Assembly: GCF_047511655.1 (NCBI RefSeq)
Contig: NC_133398.1
Location: forward strand, 108,020,332 to 108,084,331
Direction of reading: 5' to 3'
From: Castor canadensis
Taxonomy: Eukaryota; Chordata; Mammalia; Rodentia; Castoridae
DNA: 64,000 bases
In this document: one piece after another, positions 24,430 through 36,618 of the stretch
Numbering within the stretch: position 1 is the first letter of the stretch
Layout: every line of letters starts with the position of its first letter
Made by a program: the position numbers and the translations under genes
The notes under the pieces: model-generated
What the model was told of the DNA's origin: nothing
Database searches by the model: none
The model's input: only the letters and a program-made list of their open reading frames with translations

Positions 24430-24790
24430 CTTTTAAAAAACAGACTTTTTTGTTTCACATAGCTATATAAAGAGTTTCAATATGACATTTCCATGTATAT
24501 ATGATTTATAAGTCCTATTAGTACATCCCTTCCATTTTTATCGATTTTTTCTCCTTTTTGCACCTTAGTCTCCTTCTTATAGTGATTTCAACAGGTTTAA
24601 AAATTCTATGTTCCTTCTTGTATAGAAAGCTCATCAGTCATGTTTCCCTTCTTTACTTCCTTCTTTTACTCTCCCTCTCGTGTGTTTTCAGTCTGTCCTT
24701 CCTTGTTTAGGTGTCTGTTTGTTGTTCTCTAGGTATTGTACCCATACCTATACCTATTGGTATGTAAATCAGTGTATCCTCCACTCACTG
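24430..24790 (-). mobile_element. Probable old L1 3'-UTR fragment, minus strand
   Basis: Pyrimidine-rich text with 'caatatgacatttccatgta', 'tatatgatttataag' and 'catcccttcc' resembles reverse-complemented rodent L1 3' UTR sequence, as does 26860-27010. No coding part remains, so assignment is tentative. Confidence 0.35.
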
Positions 24791-25138
24791 CACTTCCTTG
24801 CCCTTTCCACCTATCCTGTGTTAATCAGCACTTTCAGTTTGCTTCTGGAGATCAAGAAAATTCTTTCTTCTTTGCTAGAGATGAAAAACCAGTGATAGAT
24901 GACATGAAAAATGCAGAGACATTGAAGAGTTTGACTACAAATTTTTACTGAAAAATAATACACCTAGAGGAAAGAATACACATACATATGTATAAAACTC
25001 AGTGAACTTTTTTGAAAGAACACAGTTGAGTTAACCTCTATCCAGATCAACAAATAGAACATTTCCAGGACCTCAGGAGGTCTTGCTCTGTCACTAACCG
25101 TACTCACTAAAAGCAACTCTTTCAACTTTCTCTTTTAA

Positions 25139-26450
25139 AAAAATTTTTCATTTATTCACATGTGCATACATTGTTGGGGTCATTTCTCCCCCCTCTCCTT
25201 TTCTCCCTCCCCCACAAACTCCCCCTGTCAGTTCCAGGAAGGTCCTGTTCTGCTTTTATCACTAATTTTGTTGAAGAAAATACACAGGCCTAATAAGGGA
25301 GACAAAGCATTTTTGCTAGTTGAGGTGAGGCTAGCTATGCAGAAATATTCCTAGCATTGCTTTCGTGTACACATGTGTTATGACCCATGTGAATTCATCT
25401 CTAACTGATCTTTACACTGGTTATCGATCCCTTCCATTATAACCTCTGTCACTTTAAGGTTTCTGTATTAGTTCCTCTGGAGTGGGGACATTGAACACTT
25501 TCATGTTTTGGGTTTTCTACCTATTCCTATATCTCCCGTATGTGCTCTCCCCTTATCATGTGATCCAAGTCCAACCACATTGCTGCATTTGCCCTAAATC
25601 AAAGTCTGCATATGAGGGAGACCATATGATTTTTGGTCTTCTGAGCCTCGCTGACCTTGCTCAGAATGATGTTCTCCAGTTCTATCCATTTACCTGGAAA
25701 TGATAAGATTTCATTCTTCTTCATGGCTGAGTAAAATTCCATTGTGTACATTTTCTTGATCCATTCATCAGTAGCGGGGCATCATGGTGGTTTCCATAAC
25801 TTGGCTATGGTGAATAGCACTTTTCCCAGCAACATTTGTTTTAGAGGCTGTCTTTTCTCCATCGTATGTTTTTGGCCCCTTTGTCAAAAATGAGGTGGGA
25901 ATAGTTGTGCGGATTCATATCCAGGTCCTCTATTCTGTCCCACTGGTCTTCATGTCTGTTTTTGTGCCAGTACCATGCTGTTTTTATTGATATTGCCTTG
26001 TACTATACTTTGAAGTCAGGTATTGTGATACCTCCAGCATTGCTCCTTTTACTGAGTATTGCCTTGGCTATTAGTGGTCTCTTGTGTTTCCAAATGAACT
26101 TTAGAGTAGATTTTTCAGTCTCTGTGATGACAGTCATTGGGATTTTGATGGGAATTGCTTTAAACGTGTAGATTGCTTTTGGTCGTATGACTACTTTTAC
26201 TGTGTTGATTCTACCGATCCATGAGCATGGGAGACCTTTCCATATTCTGTAGTCTTCCTCGATCTCTCTCTTCAGGAATTTGTAATTCTCCTTATAGAAG
26301 TCATTCACATCCTTTCTTAAATTTTGTCCTAGGTGTTTCATTTTTTTGAGGCTATTGTGAATGGAATTGTTTCCATATATTCCTTCTCAGTTTGTTTGTT
26401 GTTGGTATATAGAAAAGCTAATGATTTTTGTATCAGCATTCTAACATTTA
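25139..26450 (-). mobile_element. L1 fragment: 3' UTR and ORF2 pieces with internal deletion, minus strand
   Basis: 25139-25280 is an L1 3' end ('cacatgtgcatacattgttg', then a C-rich tract), parallel to 48360-48500 in the large L1. 25600-25820 parallels the ORF2 C-terminus at 48830-49075. At about 25820-25830 the sequence jumps to the equivalent of 49845, so roughly 780 bp are deleted. It then continues to the equivalent of about 50450 near 26445. The minus-strand frame at 26003-26341 keeps RT-thumb/connector residues such as [13 protein letters not shown]. It is a dead element, 5' truncated within the RT domain. Confidence 0.85.
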
Positions 26451-27010
26451 GATCAGATTTGCTTGTTTTTGGCCTTCATATAAAATAGAATCATTCAATG
26501 TGTATCTTTATGTCTTACTTCTTTTGCTGAGCATTATGTTCAACGAACAATCTGATTAATCAGTGTTTCTGCATACATCAGGTGTTCATATTCATTTCTG
26601 AGAAGTCTATAATTATGTATCTGACATTTGGATTGTTTTCAGGTTTGACTTTTGAATAATTAATATGTATTCACATTTAGGACTTTCTATTGTTCCCATG
26701 TCTATTACATATATGCCCAGGTATGGAATTGTTGAGTTATTGGCTGTGTTTGTGCAGTTTTCATATTTACTGCCACAAGGCTTTCCAACATTTCCTTTAA
26801 AAAAATTATTCAGGTATAACAGTTGTACTGGGAGACACATTCTGATTGTTACATATGTGCTTATGATAGCTTAGTTAGATAATTCTTCCTCATACTTTCT
26901 CCCTTTCCCCCTCCTCCACCTCTTAAAATAAGTTTAACAAGTTTCATATATGAATACAATATATGTATGTCATATTCACCCTAATTTACCCTTTCCTTGT
27001 ACCCAATCCC
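26451..27010 (-). mobile_element. Older L1 3'-end material, minus strand
   Basis: 'tctttatgtcttacttcttt' followed by 'tgctgagcattatgtt', then 'ctgccacaaggctttccaac', matches the usual reverse-complemented text of ancient mammalian L1 ORF2 or 3' sequence. A second 3'-UTR-like piece starts at about 26800. It lies directly behind the younger fragment at 25139-26450, which probably inserted into or beside it. Confidence 0.5.
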
Positions 27011-28882
27011 ATCCCACTGGTAACCATGGCCAGAAAAGGCCTATTTTACCCTTGTGTCCTTCATTTTTGAGTGTAGATTGATAGGCCAAGGGCATTTGTC
27101 ATGGTACTTCAGGTATGTATATAGTGTACTTTATTCAAATTAATGCTGCCCATTACTCACTGTTTCTTTATTACCATGCTCTATTAATATTCAACAGCCC
27201 ACAGTACAGTAAATTATATTATTACTATTATTAAGTACAAGGAGAATGGTATCCTCTACACCAATACTGTACAAAGGATTTGAGAGTGAAGATTTTTAAA
27301 ATTGAAAAAAATCCACACCCATAAAGAACCCATTGAAGGAGCTTAGACAAATAGACCATTTCACTCAACTTTACAGTGAAAAGCCATATTCAGAGTAGAT
27401 AGAATGGTGGCTCAAGCAGTAAAGCAACTGCTTCATCTTCATAAGGCCCTGAGTTCAATCCACAGAACAATCATAAAAAAGAATGAAAACCCACATTCAG
27501 AAGAAACAGTAATTCTCAAGCTTGAGAACCAGACTTAACACTGAAATGGCACCCCACAGAGCAATAGTACTGAGACAGAGACACCGAGTCATTCTGGGGC
27601 CACAACATGCCTCTTTTCCCCTCTTCCTACCATGGTAATAATTCTCCCTCCTTCAACACCATAGTAGACAACAGAGGGACTCTCACATAGAGTCATCCAA
27701 AGCTCTGAGAAAAAGACCCTGTCTGTTTCATAAACTCATTCTTCATGAGCATGCTTACATAATTCTTTCTCTAAGCCTGACTTTTTAGACCCTATTAACA
27801 TACAAAGACTACAGTCCAACCCTAAAGACTCTATGTATGCCAAATCAATACTGTCCAGACAATAGTCCACCACTACAATCTTGGAATGTGTAGAATGCTA
27901 ATCACATCTGCATGTATAGAACATCACACTCCTTATTGTGACTGTGCTTTTCTAGCAACTGACAAACCTCTTCCAATTCTTTCTTACCTGGAGTCAGTGT
28001 AACAAATGTCACCCAAAGGCCAATGTGTGAAGGATTCTGTCCCTTGCTTGGAAGTGTTGAAGCTGTTGGAACGTGTAGGAGGTATTAAGTCTTCAGATAT
28101 CAGGAAACATGTCATCAAGAGAGTTAGTTCATGGGGGCATACTCTCTTCTTCTGTTCTTTTGCCCCCTTCCATGATGTGAAGCGTTTTGATGCACCACAT
28201 GCTTCCCACCCAAAATACTTCCTGGCCCTGTTTGTAAAACCCAGCAAAGCCATTCAATCATGTATGGGGACTGACATAACTAAGGACCACAAAGCAAATT
28301 TAAGTCTTACAGCTTTACTACAGCATGAAAAGTCAACTAATACACTGCTGGCTGGTCTCCCAGCACCTGAAATCTGCCATTTCAAACATGAAGAGACCAA
28401 GTTTTGAGTAATTTGCTACACCATTTTCATCTTATGAGTTCTTCACCAGTCTTTAAGTCATCATCTTCCTTCTACCCCTGCACACTCAAAATTATCAGCT
28501 GAAGGATCTTCTCTCACTTTCCTTTCTGCCCTCTGGCTAAGAGACCCCAGAATCATCAGGTGTAATCACCATACCTCCCATTTTCAGGGTCCTTGTATAC
28601 TTTCCATAATCCATTACTTAGGTGGAGTTATCAGAATCTTCCTTCTCCTATTTGTTTCTCTCTACCCATTTCCCTATCTATATGAGCATCGCTCAGTGCA
28701 GAAACAAGGCCTTTTGTAGGAAGCATCATCCTTCAAATCCAGGAAGACTGCACAAATACCAAGCCATTTTGTTCAGGTACAGTGTGTTTCTCTTCATAGG
28801 TCCTGGAAAGAGCTAAACATAGAGTCTTGTTGGTGTTAGACCATTTTCTCTTGTTAATTGCAAAATAATATAGTCTGGGAAA

Positions 28883-28920
<38 letters not shown>
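27011..28920. other. Non-coding stretch with a tRNA SINE and possible old LTR-like text
   Basis: 27400-27475 is a tRNA SINE listed separately. 28030-28215 contains 'gaagctgttggaacgtgtag' and 'ccatgatgtgaagcg', reminiscent of old LTR-type interspersed repeats, but I cannot name the family. The 133-codon plus frame at 28006-28407 overlaps that text and is not supported as a gene. Confidence 0.35.
27385..27482 (+). mobile_element. tRNA-derived SINE, plus strand
   Basis: 'gaatggtggctcaagcagta' (A-box side) is followed by 'aaggccctgagttcaatcc' (B-box side) and an A-rich end. Same family as the elements at 32086 and 57236. Confidence 0.75.

Positions 28921-28921
<1 letters not shown>
28886..28921 (+). 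repeat. (TA)n microsatellite
   Basis: About 17 perfect TA dinucleotides. Confidence 0.95.
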
Positions 28922-28923
<2 letters not shown>

Positions 28924-29150
28924 TCTATTTTTTGGCTTTGTTTGGATTGTGGGCCTGCAGTTTGAACTCAGAACTTAGCACTCCTGAAGAAGGTGCTCCA
29001 CTGCTTGAAACACAAATCTACTCCATTTTGCTGTGGTTATTTTGAAGATGTGGAAGTAGGAATTATTTGTGCAGTTTGATCTTGAGACACACACTCCTAA
29101 TCTCAGCCATACAAGCAATTAGTATTACAGAACTGAACGATGGGTATCAG
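28922..29150 (-). mobile_element. Composite tRNA/B1-like SINE, minus strand
   Basis: Reverse-complement tRNA-like head ('gcagtttgaactcagaactt', 'ggtgctccactgcttgaaac') followed by diverged B1-like text ('ttgatcttgagacacacact' and 'ccatacaagcaattagtatt'). Confidence 0.55.
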
Positions 29151-29670
29151 GCAAAATTAGTATATATTTTTTCCAGGATTTCCAAGGTCTAGGATCAAGG
29201 GGATGCATCAGTGAAGAGCTTCTTACTTACCATTTTCTATATATATGTTTGTACACAGAAATTTATTTTGTGTGTATATGGCATATAAGAGCATATATTT
29301 GCCTTCTGCACATATCTATAATTTGTGTTTGTATAAATACTTCTGTTTTATATGTCCCTCTGTAAAACTTTCTATTTATATGTATCTATATTACCAAAAT
29401 TTACATTAATGTCTTTCAATGTATATATAATCAAAATAGATTTATGTTTTTCAATATTATATACATGTATATATATATAAGAAATGTGTATCTAACTCTA
29501 TAAAGGCACAGATTTTAGTTATTATATAATGATTATTTTAAAAGACTTGAAAGTTCTGAGGACTGCCTGGGAATAGAAAATGGAAAAGCTGGAGGATGAG
29601 AAGAGAGTGTAGAGGAAGGAGAAGTTAATCAAAGTGCTTTATACAGACGTGTGAAAAGGTCATACTGAGC

Positions 29671-29872
29671 CAGGCACCAGTCGCTCATGACTGCAATCCT
29701 TGTAACTGAAGGGATTGAGATGAGAAGGATCATGTTCCAAGGCCAGCACAGGCCAAAACATAAGGGCAAGACACTATCTCAAATACAGTCACAGAAAGAA
29801 GGGCTGGAGATGGAGACATGGATGAAGTTCCTGAGCAACTGCTTTTCAAACACAAGGTCCTGAGAACCATTA
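29671..29872 (+). mobile_element. Composite B1-like plus tRNA-derived SINE, plus strand
   Basis: 'gagccaggcaccagtcgctc' opens a B1-like half. A tRNA-like half with 'agcaactgcttttcaaacac' and 'aaggtcctgag' follows. Its layout matches the better preserved copy at 29969. Confidence 0.7.
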
Positions 29873-29968
29873 TTGTGTATAAATTAATATATGCTAATAA
29901 AATCTCACTGATTTTCTTTCTTTCTTCATAATAAATAAAGAGTTCAACATTGAATAAGAAAATAAGTT

Positions 29969-30170
29969 AACCAGGTGTTGATGGTTCATGCCTGTAATTG
30001 TAGTTACTCAAGGTGAAGAGATCAAGAGGGTCACAGTTCAAAGCCTGTGAGGGCAAATAGTTTACAAGAACCTGTATTGAAAAAACCCTTCACAAAAAAG
30101 GGGTGGTGGAGTGGCTCAAGGTGTAGGCTCTGAGTTCAAACTCCATTCCACAAAAAAAGAAAAGAAATTG
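29969..30170 (+). mobile_element. Composite B1-like plus tRNA-derived SINE, plus strand
   Basis: The clearest composite in the window. The B1-like half is 'ccaggtgttgatggttcatg', 'cctgtaattgtagttactca', 'gggcaaatagtttacaagaa'. It joins a tRNA-like half 'ggtggtggagtggctcaagg' plus 'ctgagttcaaactcc', which has an internal shortening ('gtgtaggctctgag'), and then an A tail. Confidence 0.8.
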
Positions 30171-32074
30171 AACACAGTAACCTCTACTTCTTTGAAGTAC
30201 TCTACTTCTATAATAAAATCATTCAAAATAATGCTTTGAGCAATGATTCACAAAGAGGAAAACAATAAAACCGTGTTTAGATGAGGACAGCACTAAAACC
30301 TACACATACTTATTGTGGTGTGGATTCTCCAGCTTGTGCAATAAACGCAAGCATTTATCAATGTTAATGATCTGTTTAAACATATTCTGTGTTTGTCCTC
30401 CATGAGAAGGTGGTGTGACAGACTACAGGTGACAAACAAAATAGGGCCACTATTCTCACCTAAAATATCACAGTCTCTCCTGTATGATGTTTCAAACAAA
30501 AATTTTAAATCAGGAAGCATGAAAGAGCCTGTGGTGATTAAGCCTGGTGAAAACTAAGAGTCTTTTAATAAACAAAAATATTGTGTAAAGTTTAGGATCA
30601 GCCACAGAAATGACTGGATTCATCTCCTGGAGTGGAATTGGAACTCAAATAGAATTCAAAATTGTCAAGAAGATATAAATATACAGGAATAGACTATCTA
30701 ATCTCCATCATGAAATGTGAATGTCAGGCGAGTAATGAAGCAAGGGTCTAAGAGGAGGTAATATTTGGTGAATTACCATATATTAACCAAACATTACTTA
30801 AGAATTTGTTAATTTGAAAATAATACCATCCTATCATCTTTCTTCTCAAAGGAATATTATCTTACTGTTTTTAAGTACACATGAAACATCTTGCTAGTTT
30901 TCTTTCCTACCATATGCATCCGCAAATGATGCATCAGAGACTGCTAGTGCTTCATTCAAAAATGGGATTGTAAATTTTGTCTTTATTAAATTATTAATGT
31001 TGGTATGATACTATGAATAAACTACAGTAGAAGGTAGAGGGCTGAGTGCAATGACTCTACGCCAAAGCCAGTCTTTAGCAAAGAAGTTCTCCTTGGTGGT
31101 TTCTGCACAGCTGCCCTCCTTTTTTAACTGGGCTCTTACTACTGAGAACACCTAAAGAGGAATGGTGACTAACAGTGAGAAGCTGCAGAGCACTAACTAT
31201 TTGGCGGGCCTTGTCCTGCCTGAGGTTTTAACTTTAGTGACTGTGGGCTGTTTCATGGAGAGTATTTGTTTTTTCATGCTTAGAGTTGGTGGAGTCACAC
31301 TAAAATATTCCTATATTACTAAAATATGTGAGGAACAGGCCTAGAGAAAGACAGATTCTGGTATTTTCTTGAAAAAACAGCTCATAATTTTTGCAGTTTG
31401 TTCAGGTCATAACCTTAAGCTGACTCCAGTTGAGAGTTCCTGGATGGCAAATACTAAGGGGTTGAGGGAGAGAACATTTCAGCCCTTGATGGAGGGACAA
31501 TAGGGCATGGAAAAACCCAGAGTTAAATCCTTACCTGATCCTAACGGACCACAGAGATATATCCTCTGTGTGCTGCATCCAAGCAGGATGTCTTGGTGCA
31601 AAACTAGGTAATTTGTTTAACCTCATGAATAGGTGTTTTATTGTGGCCTTCGGTAAAGCAGTCTGATTTTTTGAGCTAGTTAAAGGTTTGGTTTCTGTCC
31701 ATCTTCATTTCTGTGTAGAATGTTTTGGGCATGTAACTCCCATTTCTGCATGCATGCAATAATTATAATCCTGAATTGGTATATTTTAACTTGCTAGAGT
31801 AAAAATAGGTAGATTGTACAAGAAGATATGTAGTCAGAAAGTCTAGGCTATAAAACCAACTTTCTCTTTCCAGCTCCTTGTAATTTGACCTCAGGGTCTC
31901 TTTCATATTCCAGCACAGGCCTTACATAGAAGAAATATTAGGGGATCCATCACCATGAGTTCAGCCTTACATAAAATGGCAACAATGCTTACACTTTGTT
32001 TAAAGTGATCTTGAAATGATATTAGTATGTGACAGTTCTAATCCCACTGGGAAAAGGCAAATTTTGGTCATATT
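30171..32074. other. Non-coding stretch, nothing recognised
   Basis: AT-rich sequence with small accidental frames (e.g. 31162-31344) and no family signature. I see no structural RNA or transposon that I can name. Confidence 0.4.
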
Positions 32075-32191
32075 TAGAATACTCAGGGCTGGCGGAATGG
32101 CTCAAGTGGTAGAGCACTTGCCTCACAAGCATGAGGCCCTGAGTTCAAACCCCAGTACTGCAACAACAAAAAAAAATTAATAGAATACTCA
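32075..32191 (+). mobile_element. tRNA-derived SINE with perfect 11-bp target-site duplication
   Basis: The body at 32086-32180 starts 'gggctggcggaatggctcaa', has 'gtggtagagcacttgcct' and 'gagttcaaaccccagtact', and ends in an A-rich tail. It is flanked by identical TAGAATACTCA at 32075-32085 and 32181-32191. Intact boxes and a perfect duplication indicate a fairly recent insertion. Confidence 0.93.
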
Positions 32192-32682
32192 AACGGTATA
32201 AAGCAGAGTGTAAAACTCTTTTTAACTTCAATAAGTTAAAAAATCATTAAAAGTAAATAGAAATACAATTGTTTTCTTGGTATAAAATACAGAGAGATGT
32301 AAAGTGTGACATAAATAGTATTAAACACATGGAGTGGGAATGAAGTTAAAATGAACCTTTTAGTCCAATTAATAGTAAGTTTTTGCATTTAATAAACAAG
32401 ATATTTTATGTAACTATTATAGCAATGATAAAAACACATTTTTCAATTATTTTATTGCTGTGTTTGGTGGGGGTACACTGGAGTATTTACAAAGGTTCCT
32501 ACAATGAATCAAACATATCATACTTAAATTTACCCCTTGCACTGCTCTCTTTCATCCCCCTAAAAACACATTTCTAATAGAGACACGTGACATAAAAGAA
32601 ATCACAGCATATAGTATCAATAAAAAGTAAAATACTAAATAAGGCAGCATGATTGAAAAAAAGGAACATTAACTACAAAATT

Positions 32683-32815
32683 TATTTTTCAGATAGGGTC
32701 TTACTTTCATTTTGGTCAGGCTGATAAAACGGCTCATAACTGAACTCTGAGCATCCTTCTTTCTGCCTCCTGAGTAACTAGAATTAGAGATGATAGTCAT
32801 AGGTGCCCAGATCCA
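32683..32815 (-). mobile_element. B1-like SINE fragment, minus strand
   Basis: The plus strand reads 'gatagggtcttactttcatt', 'ttggtcaggctgataaaacg' and 'ctgcctcctgagtaactaga', the reverse complement of a B1-type element with its A tail side at about 32680. Confidence 0.65.
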
Positions 32816-33409
32816 CTTACTTTTCACTGACACACAAATGACAGTGACTCAAATGCTGCATAAAACTTAAGCCAACTGAAAAATTACCATGTATAGGAAT
32901 GGACTCATCAATTCAACACAGTTATAAATCAAAGTATAAGTACCTATTTAGCTGATTCAAGATGGTACCTATGAAATGCAAACACAATGCTTTAACACAA
33001 CTTACAGAAGCAAGTCACCTTGATACACTTAGTTTTCTCTTATTGAGCTGTTATTGTTTTAAACAGGGTGTTGCTAGTGTCCAAATATTGGCTGAAGTTT
33101 GGTCCTGCCCAGGTTTCCATGCAGCTGAATTTATAAGCAGACTTCAGAATGAATCTTATTCTCTGGAGTAAAAATTGAAACAAATACTTCCCAGTTCATT
33201 AAGAATGATACATAATACACTTACATCTTCTAAAATATTCTATTTTATTCTGTGGTTTGGAAAACTCTACACAAATTCACAACTTAATCATTTTACTTAT
33301 TTTACAGCATTCAGCTGCATGAAGAATTTTTACTGCTCCATTACTTATTTTATAAAAGTGTGCAATATTATCACATTTTTCCAATGACATATTTTCTGTT
33401 GTTATTCAT

Positions 33410-33502
33410 CTTTCTATGCAGCCCATGTAGCCCAGGAACTTGCTAGATACCTTGATGGGTCTCAAACTTGCTATCTCCCTGCCTCCACAACCAAAGTGTG
33501 AA
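33410..33502 (-). mobile_element. Degraded B1-like SINE, minus strand
   Basis: 'gcagcccatgtagcccagga' and 'ggtctcaaacttgctatctc' followed by 'cctgcctcc' resemble a reverse-complement B1 core, strongly decayed. Confidence 0.45.
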
Positions 33503-33659
33503 TAACCACAGAGTGTAATGAACCTTTTAGCACAATATTTATGTCACATCCTCTTTTTTACAACATCAATTATTATACTTGTGGATGGAGTGAAAGTAAC
33601 ATTTCATGTTTCTCTAATAAAAGTTATAAAAACTGTGAACTCTCATGATGGCTAGAATG

Positions 33660-35170
33660 AACTTCTTTCATGTGGGTAAAATGGAGTGGGATCAATGAAG
33701 GTTTTCCCTCACTTTTTCTATACATAGGTTTTCTGCCCAGTGTTCTTTCATGTATTCGAAAGCTTTCCCACACAGCTTACATAAATAAGGTTTGTGCAAG
33801 TGTGAATTATTCCATGTGTTTGAAGGGAAATGGAGTGAATATATTCAGCTATATTTTCCTTAAATCTATAATTTTTCTCAACAGTGTGAGTACTTTCATC
33901 TTTTGAGGGCATTGAAATGAGTGAAGACTTTCTCACCTTGCTTACAGATGTGTGGTTTACATGCTTTGGAAGGGCATTGAAACATGTGAAGGCTTTTGTA
34001 CATTGCTTATATCCCCAGAGTTTCTCTCCAGTGGGAGATTTTTCATGTCATCTCGGGGTGCTAAAACATGTAAAGGCTTTCACACATTTCTTAAGTCAAC
34101 AATGTTTATCTCCAGTGTGTGGCCTTTTATGTACTCAGTCTATGAAAAATAATGAAGGATTTTCACACTGTTTACATCAATATATTTTTGTCTCCAGTAA
34201 GTTATTTTATGTTGTTAAGGGACCATGAAATATTGGAAGCCTTTCTCAGATTGCTTACACCCATAGGTTTCTCTCCAGTGTGAGTTCTTTCATGTTCATG
34301 AAAGTCACTGGAATGAGTGAAGAATTTCCCACATTGCTTATATCCATAATCTTTCTCTCCAATGTGAATTTGTTCTTGTTTTTTAAGGTGACTTGAGTTT
34401 TAAAGGATTTCGCACGTGGCTTTCATCCATAGGGTTTCTCTCCAGTGTGAGTTCTTTCATGAGTATGAGGACAGTAGATACAAATGAGGGTTTTCTCACA
34501 TTACGTACTTCCATATGGTTTCTCTCTGCTGTGGGGAGAAACCATCTGTTTTTGAGGGGAACTGGAATGTATGAAGGCTTTCCCACAACACTTACATGCA
34601 TAGTTTCTCTACAGTGTGAGTTTGTTCCTGTTTCTTAAGGTTGGAAGCTAACAAAGGATTTCCCACACTGCTTACATCCATATAGTTCTCTCCACTATGA
34701 GTTCTTTCATGTGTTTCAAGGAGAGTGGGATATGTGAATATTTTCCCACATTTCTCAATCCGTAGGGTTCCTCTCCAGAGTGAGTTCTTTGATGATTTAA
34801 AGTGAGCGGGAAGAGTGAAGCTTTATCACAATGCTTACATTCATATTGTTTCTCTCCATTTGTTTTTATGAGCCTGAAAGTGACTGAAAACAGTGAAATT
34901 TTTCAGCATTCTTTGGGTCCATTTTTTAGGTTTCTCTCCAGTGTGTCCTTTCATGTTTTTGAAACTCGCTGGTGAATGTGAAGGTTTTTCCACATTTCTT
35001 ACATCCACAAGTTTTGCCTCAAGTGTGTCATTTCATGAATTTAAGTGGCACTGAAACATATGAAGTATTTTCCACATTGCTTACATACAGTAGGTTCTGT
35101 ACAGTGTGTGAATTCTTTCACAACTCTGAAGTTGATGGGAAATAATGAAGGCTTTACCATCCTTTCTCTT
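33660..35170 (-). pseudogene. Decayed C2H2 zinc-finger array (KRAB-ZNF type)
   Basis: Read on the minus strand, an 84-bp unit repeats about 17-18 times. Each unit carries remnants of H-x-R/E-x-H-TGEKP linkers and of the KQCGK first half-finger. For example, 34370-34256 reads with EQIHIGEK, then YKQCGKFFTHSS, then HERTHTGEK. Key residues are missing: the first Cys of that finger is Tyr, several His/Cys pairs are gone, and frames shift between units, so no long frame survives. In a working gene these fingers bind DNA and a KRAB domain recruits KAP1/TRIM28. I saw no KRAB exon at higher coordinates, where it should lie. This is most likely the finger exon of a dead ZNF gene. Confidence 0.85.
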
Positions 35171-36422
35171 TATCTCCTTTTACCAGGGAAACTGGGATTC
35201 TTGCTATCACTGGAAACATATAATGTAAAGAAATATGAAAACTTTAAAATGGCATTGTTTTCCTTTGCAATGAAGCAGGTTATTAATATCAGTGGTTTTT
35301 CCTGACAAGATGATTTTTACCAGGTGACCATCCATCCTGAGTGAATTATTATAAATGAAACATAGAAGTAAATGACCACAACAAATACAGACCTATAAAA
35401 AATGCAGTACCTGGGAAATGCAAAATGCCTTCAAATTTTTGGCATAGCCATGTGAAATTGTAGAAATAGAATTTAATTTAATATATGTTACTACCATGGA
35501 GTGAAGAATACACTGCTGCAATCAATAAACAGGGTTCCCATTTTTACAGAACATATTTAAATTCTGCATATCATTAATTAATCCTATTCACCAATAAATA
35601 AAAATGTATTGTAGCCATGACTACCTATATCTTCATGTCTCTTGCATTTTTAGTTTTCAGAGTGAAAAAAAGAACACTTTTTACATTTTTAATCAAATCT
35701 TTCTTATATCTTGAGGAATATAGTCACATTTCAAATCATGATTTGTAAAGTAGCAAATTTCCAAGTCAACTTAACATTGGCAACTAAATCCTTGCTCTTA
35801 TGTCTCTCAGGAAGTTCCATATTCTTTTCTCTTCCTCTTCACACTTTCCTGCTCACCTCTCCTTTCATTGTTACACTCAGTTCCTAATTTTAGCTAATTT
35901 ACTAATACTTATAATCTTTATTTGTTAGATATATTTTAATTTAGAATTCATATATAGCCTGAAATAATGTCTTTTGGTGGTTCTGAGGATTTTGTTATTT
36001 TCTATACAATAAGCAAAAACAGAGTTCAACAAAATCAGTGTCTGGAGTTAAATTACAATATCATGCCATACATCCAGTCCTTGGATACCCAAAAAGAAGT
36101 GTGAGCATGCATATCAAACTGGAAGCTAGGGAATATAAATTAATCACAATACTTTTAATCTTTTCCGTGCCTTTTAATCATGAATTGGTATTATTTCAAA
36201 CTTTTATAAAACCATTCTATCTTATTTTCCAGAGGTATCAAAAGAAGGCCCACTCATTTGTTCATAGTTTCTAAGCTGTACTAAGATAATATGAAGGATG
36301 TGTTAAGTGCATCTGTGATGATCAATGAAAGTGTACTGATAATGAACTCATAATGCATGATGGAAATGTGAGATAAATAGCAAGATATATTGATCACCTT
36401 CCTTAGAAAGATCTCAAAAAGT
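35171..36422. other. Non-coding stretch, nothing recognised
   Basis: AT-rich DNA upstream (on the minus strand) of the zinc-finger remnant. No KRAB box motif was seen in either orientation. Confidence 0.4.
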
Positions 36423-36618
36423 CTCTGTTTTTGGCACTACAAGGTTTTGAACTAAGGACTGTGTGCTTGCTAGGCAGGTGCTGTTTCACTTGAGCCATGC
36501 CACCAGCCCCCACACCCCTTTATTAAGACAGGAACTCAGTATATAGCTCAGGCTGGTCTCAAACTTGATGACTTCCTGTCTCATCTTCTTGAATGCTGGG
36601 ATTACATTTGTACACCAA
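36423..36618 (-). mobile_element. Composite tRNA/B1-like SINE, minus strand
   Basis: 'ttttgaactaaggactgtgt', 'ctaggcaggtgctgtttcac' and 'ttgagccatgccacc' are the reverse-complement tRNA-like part. 'agctcaggctggtctcaaac', 'gaatgctgggattaca' and 'tgtacacca' are the B1-like part. Confidence 0.8.

Noticed and set aside
28006-28407. 133-codon plus-strand frame
   Set aside because: It overlaps repeat-like text, has no family signature, and an overlapping frame of similar length exists on the other strand.
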